Positions 1 through 9,157 of a DNA stretch of 64,000 bases are shown here, piece by piece; the first letter of the stretch is position 1; each line of letters starts with the position of its first letter. The DNA is from Demequina iriomotensis (GTDB lineage: Bacteria; Actinomycetota; Actinomycetes; Actinomycetales; Demequinaceae), in contig NZ_BBME01000011.1 of NCBI RefSeq assembly GCF_000971395.1, forward strand, positions 186,001 through 250,000, read 5' to 3'. A program made the translations under genes and the position numbers. Below the pieces are notes generated by a model that worked only from the letters and a program-made list of their open reading frames with translations, searched no databases and was not told the origin of the DNA.

Positions 1-2
1 CC

Positions 3-101
3 TATCCGACCGCCGAGGAGGCGGCCGGCGCCCTCGAGATCGCGAAGCATCGGAGCGAGTCCTGGGACGACGATGACGACCGCTGGGGTGGCCGCTCCTA
101 G
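3..101 (+). CDS. C-terminal end of a small acidic-tailed protein (SPOR-like family), partial
   Basis: The window opens inside a plus-strand frame that stops with TAG at 99-101. The 32 visible residues read YPTAEEAAGALEIA, then a run of five Asp and RWGGRS at the end. A Tyr-Pro-Thr-x-Glu-Glu-Ala-A-x-Ala-Leu start followed by a Trp/Asp tail is typical of the 60-70 residue proteins annotated as SPOR-domain proteins next to panB or map in actinobacteria. Codon use is GC-rich as in the neighbours. It converges on panB, whose stop is 36 bases away. The family assignment is from memory of the pattern; the start lies outside the window. Confidence 0.55.
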   Translation, partial: YPTAEEAAGALEIAKHRSESWDDDDDRWGGRS

Positions 102-137
102 CCTCCCGGCACAGGCGCAGGACGATGCGCGGCGACG

Positions 138-944
138 TCAGCTGTCGAAGGTGTGCTCGGCGGCGGGGAAGGAGACGTCCTTGACCTCGCCCACATAGGC
201 GGCCGCCGCATCGGTCATCGCCTTGCCGACCGTGCCGAACTGCTTCGAGAAGCGCGGGTGCCAGTCGCCGACGCCGGCCATGTCGAGCCACACGAGCACC
301 TGGCCGTCGGTGTCCGGGCCCGCGCCGATGCCGATGGTGGGGATGTCGAGCGCCTCCGTCACGGCCTTGGCGGCCGGCGCGATGACCATCTCGAGGACCA
401 CCGCGAAGGCGCCGGCCTCCTGCAGCGCCAGCGCATCGGCCACGAGCTCCTCGACGCCGTGCTCGCCGCGGCCCTGGATGCGGCGTCCGCCGAGCGCCGT
501 CTCGGACTGCGGCGTGAAGCCCAGGTGGCCGCAGAACGGGATGCCCGCGTCGGTGACGGCCTTGACCTGGCGCGCGATCCGGCGCCCGCCCTCGAACTTG
601 ATCGCGTGCGCCCCGGAGAGCTTGACCATGCGGATCGAGGACTCGACGGCCTGCTCGGGGGAGACCTCGTAGGAGCCGAACGGTAGGTCGGCGACCACGA
701 AGGCGTGGTCGGCACCGCGCACGACGGCGCGCGCGAACGGGATCATCTCGTCGAGCGTGAGGGGGACGGTCGAGTCCATGCCGAGCATGTTGTCGCCGAG
801 CGAGTCGCCCACCAGCAGGATGTCCGCGCCGCCGACGTCGAACGCTCGCGCGGTGGGGAAGTCGTAGGCGGTGAGCATGGCGATCTTCTCGCCTCGCTGC
901 TTCATCTCCTTGAAGTGGTGGATCCGGACCTTCTTGCGAGTCAT
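138..944 (-). CDS. panB: 3-methyl-2-oxobutanoate hydroxymethyltransferase (ketopantoate hydroxymethyltransferase)
   Basis: First step of pantothenate synthesis: transfers a hydroxymethyl group from methylene-tetrahydrofolate to 2-oxoisovalerate, giving ketopantoate, in the cytoplasm. The 268-residue product has the usual length. Metal ligands are visible as Asp47 in LLVGDSLG and Asp86 in VVADLPFG, with Lys116 (IKFEGG) and the general base Glu185 (VLEMV). ATG at 942-944 is preceded on the minus strand by AGAAGG, a fair ribosome site. It is a single gene downstream of nadE with a 370-base gap; panB also lies near glnA2/glnE in mycobacteria. panC and panD are not in the window. Confidence 0.96.
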   Translation of the reverse strand: MTRKKVRIHHFKEMKQRGEKIAMLTAYDFPTARAFDVGGADILLVGDSLGDNMLGMDSTVPLTLDEMIPFARAVVRGADHAFVVADLPFGSYEVSPEQAVESSIRMVKLSGAHAIKFEGGRRIARQVKAVTDAGIPFCGHLGFTPQSETALGGRRIQGRGEHGVEELVADALALQEAGAFAVVLEMVIAPAAKAVTEALDIPTIGIGAGPDTDGQVLVWLDMAGVGDWHPRFSKQFGTVGKAMTDAAAAYVGEVKDVSFPAAEHTFDS

Positions 945-1314
945 GTGCCCACCTTCTCACGAGGCGAGACCCTGGTGGTCCTCGGGCGGGCGGCGCCGCG
1001 GGGGATGGTGTGCGCGCTGATCCGCTTGTTCAGCGTGAGCTGAATCGCGGGTCGGGACCACGATGCGGGTGGGCGTGCGCGCGGCGGCACAACGTGCGTG
1101 CTTCAGCGGAGAGTGAAGAACTCGGACGCGATGCGGACACCGACGGGCCGCGCGTCGACGGGGCGTGCGTCCGCGGATGCCCCATGGCGCGCAGGGGGCA
1201 AGCGAAAGCGACCGAGAACGCCCCATTTCGAGGGAGGGCGGGCGAGGGTCGCGGGCGAGGGAGGGCGGGCGAGGGGGCGGGGTGGCGAGGTGGGGCGGGG
1301 CGGCCGGGTGGCGG
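945..1314. other. Intergenic region between nadE and panB, with G-rich repeats
   Basis: This 370-base stretch holds no convincing gene. It must contain the panB promoter. Two small inverted repeats are visible: TTCAGC/GCTGAA at 1029-1044 and CTTCA/TGAAG at 1101-1118. The part next to nadE (1229-1310) is strongly strand-asymmetric, with many G runs on the plus strand and a 20-base direct repeat listed separately. Frames that run through it have arginine/alanine-rich composition typical of antisense noise. Confidence 0.7.
1229..1275 (+). repeat. 20-base G-rich direct repeat, two copies
   Basis: The string CGAGGGAGGGCGGGCGAGGG occurs at 1229-1248 and again at 1256-1275, a 27-base period, and is followed by further G runs to about 1305. 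Each copy has four runs of three or more G with loops of one or two bases, so either could fold as a quadruplex on the plus strand. It lies 40-85 bases beyond the nadE stop, upstream of panB in the direction of transcription. Confidence 0.8.
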
Positions 1315-2961
1315 CTACGCCTCGAGCTCGCGCCAGCGGCTCGTGATCGGCAGGCGACGGTCGCGGCCGAAGGCGAGCGCCGTGACCTTGGGGCCCGGCG
1401 GGTACTGGCGGCGCTTCCACTCGGCCCGGTCGACGAGCGCGAGCACGCGGTCGACCACGGCGGGGTCGAAGCCGCGCGCGAGCAGCTCCTCGCGGCCCTC
1501 GGCGTGCTCGACGTAGGCGTCGAGGACCTCGTCGAGCACCTCGTACGGGGGAAGCGAGTCCTGGTCCGTCTGTCCGGGGCGCAGCTCGGCGCTCGGCGGC
1601 TTGGTGATCGAGCTCTCCGGGATGGGCTCCACCTGGCCGCGCGCGGCCGCATAGGCGTTGCGCCAGCGCGCGAGCTGCCACACGCGCGTCTTGTCGAGGT
1701 CCTTGAGCGGTGCGAACCCTCCGATCGAGCCCGCGTCGTAGATGGTGGCGTACCCGGTGGCGAGCTCGCTCTTGTTCCCCGGCGCGATCACCAGGTGGCC
1801 TTCGCGGTTGGACAGCCCCATGAGGATGACGCCGCGCAGCCGCGCCTGAAGGTTCTCCTCGGCCACACCGGTGAGCGCCAGCTGGTCCTGGAACGCGTCG
1901 ACGAGCCGCCCGATGGGCTCGACCCGGTAGTCGGCACCCAGGCGCTTGGCCAGGTCCGCCGCATCGTCCTTCGAGTGCTCGGAGGAGAACTCGGACGGCA
2001 TCGACACTCCCACGACGTTCTCGCCGCCGATCGCATCGGCCGCGATCGCCGCGGTGAGCGCCGAGTCGATGCCGCCGGACATGCCCAGCACCACGGAGCG
2101 GAAGCCGTTCTTCACCACGTAGTCGCGCAGGCCCGTGACGCAGGCCCAGTAGGTCTGCTCGTCGAGGTCCTCGCGGGGCGCGATGCCCGACGGCGCCGCG
2201 GGCTCGCCCGCCGCCGGCACGTCCCACAGGATCATCGCGTCGGTGAAGCCCGGCGCCGAGGCCACGACCTCGCCTGCGGCGGAGACGATGAACGAGTGGC
2301 CGTCGAACACCAGATCGTCCTGACCTCCCCACAGGTTGACGTACGCGACGGGTGCGCCCACCTCGCGCGCACGTCGCGCGGCGAGCTCGACGCGGGTGTG
2401 GCCCTTGCCCTCCTCGAAGGGCGAGCCGTTGAGCACCACCAGCAGGCGCAGATCGTTGCCGGCGAGCTGCGCGACCGTGCCGCCGTCCTGCCAGATGTCC
2501 TCGCAGATCGCCACGCCCACGGGGGAGCCGCCGGGGGCGACGATGCACGGGTCCTCTCCCGCGGCGAAGATGCGCCGCTCGTCGAAGACGCCGTAGTTGG
2601 GCAGGTGGTGCTTGTTGTAGCGCGCGGCGACCGCGCCGCCCGTGATGACGACGGCCTGGTTGAAGGGCCGGCCGGCGCGCGAGACGCCGAGCGTCCCGAG
2701 GATCACCGTGAGCCCGCCCAGCCCCTCGGAGACGAGCGCGGCGGCGATGTCCTCGACGGACCGTGCCGCCGCGCGCTGGAAGCTCTCCCGCAGCGCGAGG
2801 TCCTCGATCGGGTAGCCGGTGGTGGTCATCTCGGGGAACGCCACGACGTGCGCGCCGAGCGCGTGCGCGGCGCGGCAGCGGTCGAGCACAAGCGAAGCGT
2901 TACCAGCGATGTCGCCCACGCAGGTGTTGATCTGGGCGAGCGCGATGCGAAGGTCGGACAT
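1315..2961 (-). CDS. nadE: Glutamine-dependent NAD(+) synthase
   Basis: Converts nicotinic acid adenine dinucleotide to NAD with glutamine as nitrogen source. The 548 residues form two domains. The N-terminal nitrilase-type glutaminase runs over about 1-260 with the Glu-Lys-Cys triad visible as Glu44 (FPEM), Lys117 (KHHLPNY) and Cys153 (AICEDIW). The synthetase has the pyrophosphate loop SGGIDS at 295-300. The length is between compact (about 540) and mycobacterial (about 680) forms. The start MSDLRIALAQINTCVGD is the natural nitrilase N-terminus; no Shine-Dalgarno is visible but a -10-like TACGCT ends six bases upstream. It is divergent from glnA2, 74 bases apart. Confidence 0.96.
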   Translation of the reverse strand: MSDLRIALAQINTCVGDIAGNASLVLDRCRAAHALGAHVVAFPEMTTTGYPIEDLALRESFQRAAARSVEDIAAALVSEGLGGLTVILGTLGVSRAGRPFNQAVVITGGAVAARYNKHHLPNYGVFDERRIFAAGEDPCIVAPGGSPVGVAICEDIWQDGGTVAQLAGNDLRLLVVLNGSPFEEGKGHTRVELAARRAREVGAPVAYVNLWGGQDDLVFDGHSFIVSAAGEVVASAPGFTDAMILWDVPAAGEPAAPSGIAPREDLDEQTYWACVTGLRDYVVKNGFRSVVLGMSGGIDSALTAAIAADAIGGENVVGVSMPSEFSSEHSKDDAADLAKRLGADYRVEPIGRLVDAFQDQLALTGVAEENLQARLRGVILMGLSNREGHLVIAPGNKSELATGYATIYDAGSIGGFAPLKDLDKTRVWQLARWRNAYAAARGQVEPIPESSITKPPSAELRPGQTDQDSLPPYEVLDEVLDAYVEHAEGREELLARGFDPAVVDRVLALVDRAEWKRRQYPPGPKVTALAFGRDRRLPITSRWRELEA

Positions 2962-2973
2962 GGGTCAAGCGTA
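2962..2973 (-). promoter_or_regulatory. Putative leaderless promoter of nadE (-10 TACGCT)
   Basis: On the minus strand TACGCT (2968-2973) is followed by six bases and then the nadE ATG, placing the transcript start at or next to the start codon. No ribosome-binding site is present, which fits a leaderless mRNA. Confidence 0.45.
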
Positions 2974-3035
2974 GGGTGCGCGGCGCGCGCCGCCAGGACA
3001 CACGATCGACACACGGATGGGGCAAGATGGGCGCC

Positions 3036-4370
3036 ATGGACAAGCAGCAGGAATATGTGCTCCGCAGCGTCGAGGAGCGCGACATCCGCTTCATCAGGCT
3101 CTGGTTCACGGATGTGCTCGGCATCCTGAAGTCGGTCGCCATCGCGCCGGCGGAGCTCGAGAACGCGTTCGCCGAGGGCATCGGCTTCGACGGCTCGGCG
3201 GTCGAGGGCCTCACGCGCGTGTACGAGGCGGACATGATCGCGAAGCCGGATCCCGCGAGCTTCCAGATCCTGCCGTGGCGCGGCGAGCGCCAGGGCGCGG
3301 CGCGCATGTTCTGCGACATCTACACGCCCGACGGCGAGCCCGCGCTGTCCGACCCTCGCCAGGTGCTCAAGCGCACGCTCGACAAGGCGTCGGATCAGGG
3401 CTTCAGCTTCTACACGCACCCCGAGATCGAGTTCTACCTGTTCAAGCAGTTCGAGCAGGGCCAGCAGCCGGTCCCCGTCGACCGCGCCGGCTACTTCGAC
3501 AACGTGCCCCGCGGCACGGCGCACAACTTCCGCCGCGAGGCGATCACGATGCTCGAGAACATGGGCATCTCCGTGGAGTTCAGCCACCACGAGGCGGGCC
3601 CGGGCCAGAACGAGATCGACCTGCGGTACGCCGACGCGCTCACCACGGCGGACAACATCATGACGTTCCGCACGGTCATCAAGGAGGTCGCGCTCGAGCA
3701 GGGCGTGTTCGCCTCCTTCATGCCGAAGCCGCTCTTCGAGGCGCCCGGATCGGGCATGCACACCCACATGAGCCTGTTCGAGGGCGACCGCAACGCGTTC
3801 CACGAGGCGGGCGCGGAGATGGGGCTGTCGCAGACGGCGCGCCAGTTCATGGCGGGCCTGCTCCGGCACGCGCCCGAGATCACGGCGATCACCAACCAGT
3901 ACGTCAACTCCTACAAGCGGCTGTGGGGAGGCGCCGAGGCGCCGTCCTACGTGTGCTGGGGCTCGAACAACCGCTCGGCGCTGGTGCGCGTGCCCGTGCA
4001 CAAGCCGGGCAAGAGCCAGTCGGCGCGCGTCGAGTACCGCGCCATGGACTCCGCCGCCAACCCGTACCTCGCCTTCTCGGTGCTGCTCGCCGCCGGGCTC
4101 AAGGGCATCGAGGAGGGTCTCGAGCTCCCGGACGGCGCCGAGGACGACGTGTGGGAGCTGTCCAACGCGGAGCGTCGTGCGCTCGGCTACGAGCCGCTGC
4201 CCACGTCGCTCGCCGAGGCGATCGTCGAGATGGAGCGCTCCGAGCTGGTCGCCGAGACCCTGGGGGAGCGCGTCTTCGACTTCGTGCTGCGCAACAAGCG
4301 CGCGGAGTGGGAGGCGTACCGGGCCCAGGTGACGCCGTACGAGCTCGACACGTACCTGTCGGTGCTCTGA
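3036..4370 (+). CDS. glnA2: Glutamine synthetase, GlnA2 type
   Basis: 444-residue type-I-alpha glutamine synthetase (glutamate + ammonia + ATP to glutamine). MDKQQEYVLRSVEERDIRF matches the start of the mycobacterial GlnA2 group; an in-frame ATG three codons upstream and one at 2976 are less likely. Catalytic signatures are present: EIEFYLF, HHEAGPGQNEID, GSGMHTHMSL and the ATP-site YVNSYKRL. Unlike the glnA product at 53730-55163 it has VWELSNAERR where the adenylylatable Tyr should be, so it is not expected to be modified by GlnE. It is followed after 10 bases by glnE, the conserved glnA2-glnE pair. Some GlnA2-group enzymes act on other amines, which sequence cannot decide. Confidence 0.93.
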   Translation: MDKQQEYVLRSVEERDIRFIRLWFTDVLGILKSVAIAPAELENAFAEGIGFDGSAVEGLTRVYEADMIAKPDPASFQILPWRGERQGAARMFCDIYTPDGEPALSDPRQVLKRTLDKASDQGFSFYTHPEIEFYLFKQFEQGQQPVPVDRAGYFDNVPRGTAHNFRREAITMLENMGISVEFSHHEAGPGQNEIDLRYADALTTADNIMTFRTVIKEVALEQGVFASFMPKPLFEAPGSGMHTHMSLFEGDRNAFHEAGAEMGLSQTARQFMAGLLRHAPEITAITNQYVNSYKRLWGGAEAPSYVCWGSNNRSALVRVPVHKPGKSQSARVEYRAMDSAANPYLAFSVLLAAGLKGIEEGLELPDGAEDDVWELSNAERRALGYEPLPTSLAEAIVEMERSELVAETLGERVFDFVLRNKRAEWEAYRAQVTPYELDTYLSVL

Positions 4371-4380
4371 CAGGAGCGCC

Positions 4381-7300
4381 GTGAGCGCACGCGAGGTCTC
4401 CTTCACCACCAAGCTGAGGCGCGCCGGGGTCGACGACCCCGCGCGCGCCGAACGGCTCGTCGCCGAGATCCTCGAGCTCACAGGCATCGAGCTCGAGGAC
4501 CCGGCGACGGCGGTCTCGTACCTCGCGGACCCGGACACGGGGCTGCTGCAACTGCTGCGCCTCGCCGAGTCCGCGCGCGCCCACGGGAGCCTGGACACCC
4601 TGGTGCGCCTCGCATCGTCCCCGGCGGGCGCGCGGCTGGGGGTGCTGCTGGGCGGCTCGATCGCGCTCGGCGACTTCCTGGTCCGCCACCCGGAGCTGGT
4701 CGCCGACTTCGAGGCGTGGCCCGCCGACGAACCCTTCACCGTGGTCGATACGCGTGCGGCGCTCCTCGAGGCCGTCGGCGCGGACCCCGGCGACGCGGCG
4801 CCGGTCGCGACGGTCGGCGGCGCCGACGGGCACGCCGCGATGCGGATCGCGTACCGGCGGGCGCTCATGCGCATCGCCGCCGCGGACCTGTACGAGAGCA
4901 CGCCCCCGACGCTCATGCCGGCGGTGGGCGCCGCGCTCGCGGACCTCGCGGGGGCCGCGCTCGAGGCCGGGCTCGCGATCGCGCGACACGACGAGCCCGA
5001 TCACGCGGCGACCCGGCTCGCGATCATCGCGATGGGCAAGTGCGGCGCGCGCGAGCTCAACTACGTGTCCGACGTCGACGTCATCTACGTGGCCGAGCCC
5101 GCCGACGGCGTCGAGGACGCGCGGTCCCTGCAGGTCGCCACGCGCCTCGCGATGGCCGCCGCGAAGGCGTGCTCGGGCATGGGCGTCGAGCCCGCGCTGT
5201 GGGAGGTCGACCCCAACCTGCGACCCGAGGGCCGCGACGGTCCGCTGGTGCGCAACCTCGCGAGCCACGTGGCCTACTACGAGCGCTGGGCGCAGACGTG
5301 GGAGTTCCAGGCGCTGCTCAAGGCGCGTCCGGTGGCGGGCGACCCGGAGGTGGGAGAGCAGTACGTCGCGCGGCTCCACCCGATGGTGTGGAACGCGGTC
5401 GAGCGCGAGGGCTTCGTCGAGTCGGCGCAGGCGATGCGCAGGCGCGTCGAGCAGCACGTGCCCGCCGCGGAGGCGGGCCGGCAGATCAAGCTCGGACCCG
5501 GCGGGCTGCGCGACGTCGAGTTCACCATCCAGCTGCTCCAGCTGGTCCACGGCCGCGCCGACGAGTCGCTGCGCGTGCGCGGCACCCTCGAGGCCCTCGC
5601 ACGCCTGCGCGCCGGCGGCTACGTGGGCCGGCCGCAGGCGGCGACCATGGACCGCTCGTATCGCCAGCTCCGCGTGTGGGAGCACCGTCTCCAGCTGCGC
5701 AAGCTCACCCGCACCCACCTCATGCCCGACGACGCGCACGATCGCCGCGTGCTCGCGCGCGCGAGCGGTTTCGCGACGGTCGAGTACATGGACGAGGTCT
5801 GGACCGACATCCGGCGCGACGTGCGCGCGATGCACCTCGAGATGTTCTACCGGCCCATCCTGCCGGTGGTGGCGCGCCTCAGCGCGGACGAGGCGCGGCT
5901 GGACGATGCGGCGGCCAAGGCCCGCCTCGCGGCCGTCGGCTTCGTCGACCCGGCGGGCGCGTACCGCCACATCCAGGCGCTGACCGAGGGTGTGTCGCGC
6001 TCGACCGCGATCCAGCGTCAGCTGATGCCGGCGCTCATCGGCTGGTTCGCGCAGGGCGCGGACCCGGACGCGGGCCTGCTCGCGTTCCGCCAGCTCTCCG
6101 AGCAGCTGTCCTCCTCCCAGTGGTACCTCAAGCTGCTGCGGGACTCGGGCACGGCCGCGGAGCGGCTCGCCCGCCTGCTGTCGACCTCGCAGTACGTGGC
6201 GCGGGCGCTGCTCGCCTCCGGGGGCGAGGCCGTGACGTGGCTCGACCGCGACGAGGACCTGGTCCCGCGCGACTACGCGCGGCTGTGGGGCGAGGCGGAC
6301 GCCGTGCTGCGGCGGTCGAACGACCCGGCGCAGGCTCTCACGGCCCTGCGCGGCCTGCGCCGGCGCGAGCTGTCGCGCGTCGCGGCCGCCGACACGCTCG
6401 GCCTCATCAACTCCTCGGCGGCCGCGCTCGCGGTGTCGCACAGCGCGGACATGCTCATCGAGGGGGCGCTGCGCGTCGCGCGCCACACCGTCGCCCAGGC
6501 GCGGGGCCTCGACGAGCTCCCCATCCGCTTCGCCGTGATCGCGATGGGGCGCTACGGCGGCCTCGAGATGGGCTACGCCTCCGATGCGGACGTCCAGTTC
6601 GTGTGGGACGGCGACACCCCCGACGGCCAGGCCATCGCGGTCCAGATGGCGCAGGAGATCCGTACCCTGCTGCAGAAGGTGGGACCGCAGCCTCCGCTCG
6701 CGATCGACGCGGATCTGCGCCCGGAGGGCCGCAACGGGCCGCTCGCGCGCTCGCTGCGCTCGTGCGCCGAGTACTACGGCCGTTGGTCGGACCCCTGGGA
6801 GGCGCAGGCGCTGCTGCGGGCACGCCCGTGCGCGGGCGACCTCGAGCTGCGGGAGGCGTTCCTCGCGATGATCGACGGGGTGCGCTACCCCGTGGAGCTG
6901 CCCGCCACCGCGCTCAAGCAGATGCGCCTGCTCAAGGCTCGCATGGAGGCCGAGCGGCTCCCGCGCGGCATCGACCCGCGCCGTCACCTCAAGCTGGGTC
7001 CGGGAGGGCTCTCCGACGTCGAGTGGGTGGTCCAGCTCACGCAGCTGAGGCACGGCCATGCCCACCCGGAGCTCCGCACCACCATCACCCTCGACGCGCT
7101 CGAGGCGGCGGCCCGGCTCGACCTCATCGCGCGCCCGGACGCGACCCGGCTGCGCTCCGCATGGGTGCTCGCGACCGACCTGCGGGGGGCGCTCGCGCTG
7201 CGCGGCAACGCACGGGACACCGATGTGCTGCCGCCGGACCTGCGCGAGCTCGGCGTGCTCGCGGAGATCCTCGGCACCTCGCTCACGGGCTCCGAGCTCG

Positions 7301-7383
7301 ACGAGAAGTACTCACGCAACGCGAGGCGCGCCCGCGCGGTCACGGAGCGGCTGTTCTTCGGGTGGGACGAGGACGCGCGATGA
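4381..7383 (+). CDS. glnE: Bifunctional glutamine synthetase adenylyltransferase/deadenylase
   Basis: Adds or removes AMP on the regulatory Tyr of the main glutamine synthetase according to nitrogen status. The 1000-residue length is typical. The two nucleotidyltransferase domains each show the G-x-G/SDxD signature: MGKCGARELNYVSDVDV at about 218-234 (deadenylase half) and MGRYGGLEMGYASDADV at about 722-738 (adenylylase half). GTG start at 4381 is preceded by AGGAG at 4372-4376. It is probably cotranscribed with glnA2 and overlaps the next gene by ATGA at 7380-7383. Its likely substrate, GlnA with Tyr405, is encoded 46 kb away in this window. Confidence 0.97.
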   Translation: MSAREVSFTTKLRRAGVDDPARAERLVAEILELTGIELEDPATAVSYLADPDTGLLQLLRLAESARAHGSLDTLVRLASSPAGARLGVLLGGSIALGDFLVRHPELVADFEAWPADEPFTVVDTRAALLEAVGADPGDAAPVATVGGADGHAAMRIAYRRALMRIAAADLYESTPPTLMPAVGAALADLAGAALEAGLAIARHDEPDHAATRLAIIAMGKCGARELNYVSDVDVIYVAEPADGVEDARSLQVATRLAMAAAKACSGMGVEPALWEVDPNLRPEGRDGPLVRNLASHVAYYERWAQTWEFQALLKARPVAGDPEVGEQYVARLHPMVWNAVEREGFVESAQAMRRRVEQHVPAAEAGRQIKLGPGGLRDVEFTIQLLQLVHGRADESLRVRGTLEALARLRAGGYVGRPQAATMDRSYRQLRVWEHRLQLRKLTRTHLMPDDAHDRRVLARASGFATVEYMDEVWTDIRRDVRAMHLEMFYRPILPVVARLSADEARLDDAAAKARLAAVGFVDPAGAYRHIQALTEGVSRSTAIQRQLMPALIGWFAQGADPDAGLLAFRQLSEQLSSSQWYLKLLRDSGTAAERLARLLSTSQYVARALLASGGEAVTWLDRDEDLVPRDYARLWGEADAVLRRSNDPAQALTALRGLRRRELSRVAAADTLGLINSSAAALAVSHSADMLIEGALRVARHTVAQARGLDELPIRFAVIAMGRYGGLEMGYASDADVQFVWDGDTPDGQAIAVQMAQEIRTLLQKVGPQPPLAIDADLRPEGRNGPLARSLRSCAEYYGRWSDPWEAQALLRARPCAGDLELREAFLAMIDGVRYPVELPATALKQMRLLKARMEAERLPRGIDPRRHLKLGPGGLSDVEWVVQLTQLRHGHAHPELRTTITLDALEAAARLDLIARPDATRLRSAWVLATDLRGALALRGNARDTDVLPPDLRELGVLAEILGTSLTGSELDEKYSRNARRARAVTERLFFGWDEDAR

Positions 7384-8255
7384 GAGGGCTGCGGACCGTC
7401 GCCGCGGCCTTCCTCATCGTGCTCGGCGCGTCGCTCATCGCGCTGTGGGCGGTCAGCGGGGTGGTGGTGCGCGCCGTCGAGGACGGCACCGTGGTGCACG
7501 GCATCGCCCAGCGCGCGCTCGATGACGACGCGGTGTCCGCGCGAATCGCCCGTGCGGTCGCCGACGGCGCGCTCGAGGCGCTCGCGGACGCGGGCGTCGA
7601 CCTCGAGCGGCTGGGCCTCGACGGCGCGGTGCGGGGGCTGCTCGAGGACGAGGCGAGCACCGACGACTTCCACGCGGCCGTGCTCGCGCAGATCGACGGC
7701 GCGCGTGCGCAGTTCGAGGCCGAGGTCACCGCCGAGGACCGCGCGTCCGCTCCGCTGCTCATCGACGTCGACGTCTCCGACTACGTCAACGGCCGGATCG
7801 ACGACGTCCCGGTGGTGGGGGAGCGGGCGCCCGACGTCGTGGTCGCACCCATCCCGGTGCGCGTCATGAGCGCGGACGCCTTCGACACCGTGCGCACGGG
7901 ATACAGGTACGCGCAGCTCGCGCAGTCGTGGGGGCTCGTGGCGGGCATCGCCTGCATCGTCGTCGGGCTGGTGGTCACGCATCGGACCCGGTGGTTCGTC
8001 GCGAAGGCGGGTCTCGCCGTCGGCGTCATCGCCGGCGGGCTGTGGCTGCTGCTCCAGTGGTGGGGCGTCGAGGGGTTCGCGCGTGCGCTGCCCGGCGGAG
8101 CGGACGGCTCCGCCGGCGCGGCCCTCCTCGAGATCGTCACCGACGAGACGATGGCGGTGCTCGAGGCGCGCCTGGGCGTGGTCGCGCTGGTCGGGCTCGC
8201 CGTGTGCGCGCTGGCGCTCGCCTTCGCGCTCCTCACGCGCCGGCGGGACGCCTAG
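7380..8255 (+). CDS. Predicted four-helix membrane protein, unknown function
   Basis: 291 residues. One membrane segment near the N-terminus (about 6-28, VAAAFLIVLGASLIALWAV), an acidic extracytoplasmic domain to about residue 175, then two adjacent helices (about 183-202 and 208-225) and a C-terminal helix (about 264-284) before RRRDA. Start ATG 7380-7382 overlaps the glnE stop, so translation is probably coupled. The protein tail converges on the PfkB-kinase gene, sharing the palindromic CTAG at 8252-8255 as both stops. I do not recognise a named family; no catalytic motif is visible. Confidence 0.8.
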   Translation: MRGLRTVAAAFLIVLGASLIALWAVSGVVVRAVEDGTVVHGIAQRALDDDAVSARIARAVADGALEALADAGVDLERLGLDGAVRGLLEDEASTDDFHAAVLAQIDGARAQFEAEVTAEDRASAPLLIDVDVSDYVNGRIDDVPVVGERAPDVVVAPIPVRVMSADAFDTVRTGYRYAQLAQSWGLVAGIACIVVGLVVTHRTRWFVAKAGLAVGVIAGGLWLLLQWWGVEGFARALPGGADGSAGAALLEIVTDETMAVLEARLGVVALVGLAVCALALAFALLTRRRDA

Positions 8256-9157
8256 GAGACCGGCGGCGCCTGCTCCAGCAGCGGCGAGAGCTGGCGGCTG
8301 CCCAGCGCGCGCACGGCCTGCGCGGATCCCGCCTCGAGCGCCTCCCACAGGGCGTCTCCCGTGAGCGACGCCGCACCGCCGAGGTTCAGCGCGTGCGCCA
8401 TCACCCCGGCGGCGAACGCGTCGCCCGCACCGTTGGGGTCGACCACGTCGACGCGGGGCGCCTCGACGCGCGCGAAGGAGCCGTCGGAGCCGACCGCGAT
8501 CGCCCCGCGCGAGCCGAGCGTGCAGACGGCGAGCCGCTTGCCGCCTTCGACCAGGCCGCGCAGATAGACCGAGGGGTTCGTCATGCGGTCGCCGTTCATC
8601 AGCACCACGTCGGCGGCCTCGATGAACGGTCGGTGGTACGCCTCGGCACCGTCGTAGTCGTGGACGTCGACCCACACCTCGCGCGCGAGCGCGGTGACCT
8701 CGGGGATGAGCGCCCGCGACAGGTCCGCGAGGTCGAGGAACACGGCGCGCGCGTGGGCGAGGGCCTCGCGCGCGGTCGCTCGCGCGCGGCGCATCTCCTC
8801 GTCGTCGACCTCGGCCGCCGCGTGCAGGTAGATCGACACCCGCTCGCCGCGGGCGGACATGAGGTTGAGGTGACGCTCGCTCGGCCCGGACGTGCGGACC
8901 GCGCGCACGTCGACCCCGCACGCGCGCAGGACCGCCACGAGCGACTCGCCCGTCGCATCGTCGCCCTGCGTGGTGAGCAACGCCGCCGCGACGCCCTGGT
9001 CGGCGAGGTGGAGCGCCTTGCCCGCGGAGGTGCCGCCGAGCACCGTGGTCGAGGACTCGGCGACCACCGTGTGCGGCTCGGGACGCGGGAGGCGGTCGAG
9101 CGCGACGATGAGGTTCTCGCTGGTCGGCCCGACCACGAGCACGTCGAGGTCGGTCAC
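8252..9157 (-). CDS. PfkB/ribokinase-family carbohydrate kinase
   Basis: 301-residue sugar or nucleoside kinase. The N-terminal PfkB signature is visible as LGGTSAGKALHLADQG (about 41-56) and the C-terminal one as NGAGDAFAAG with the catalytic base Asp246. GTG start overlaps the LacI regulator stop (GTGA, 9154-9157), so it is the distal gene of an alpha-glucosidase, lacI, kinase operon. That placement suggests phosphorylation of a sugar released by the glucosidase or imported with it, but the true substrate (fructose, ribose, tagatose 6-phosphate or other) cannot be read from sequence. Confidence 0.85.
   Translation of the reverse strand: MTDLDVLVVGPTSENLIVALDRLPRPEPHTVVAESSTTVLGGTSAGKALHLADQGVAAALLTTQGDDATGESLVAVLRACGVDVRAVRTSGPSERHLNLMSARGERVSIYLHAAAEVDDEEMRRARATAREALAHARAVFLDLADLSRALIPEVTALAREVWVDVHDYDGAEAYHRPFIEAADVVLMNGDRMTNPSVYLRGLVEGGKRLAVCTLGSRGAIAVGSDGSFARVEAPRVDVVDPNGAGDAFAAGVMAHALNLGGAASLTGDALWEALEAGSAQAVRALGSRQLSPLLEQAPPVS

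Noticed and set aside
4099-7065. Long minus-strand frame over glnE
   Set aside because: glnE motifs on the plus strand are unmistakable; the antisense product is low-complexity with no domain signature.
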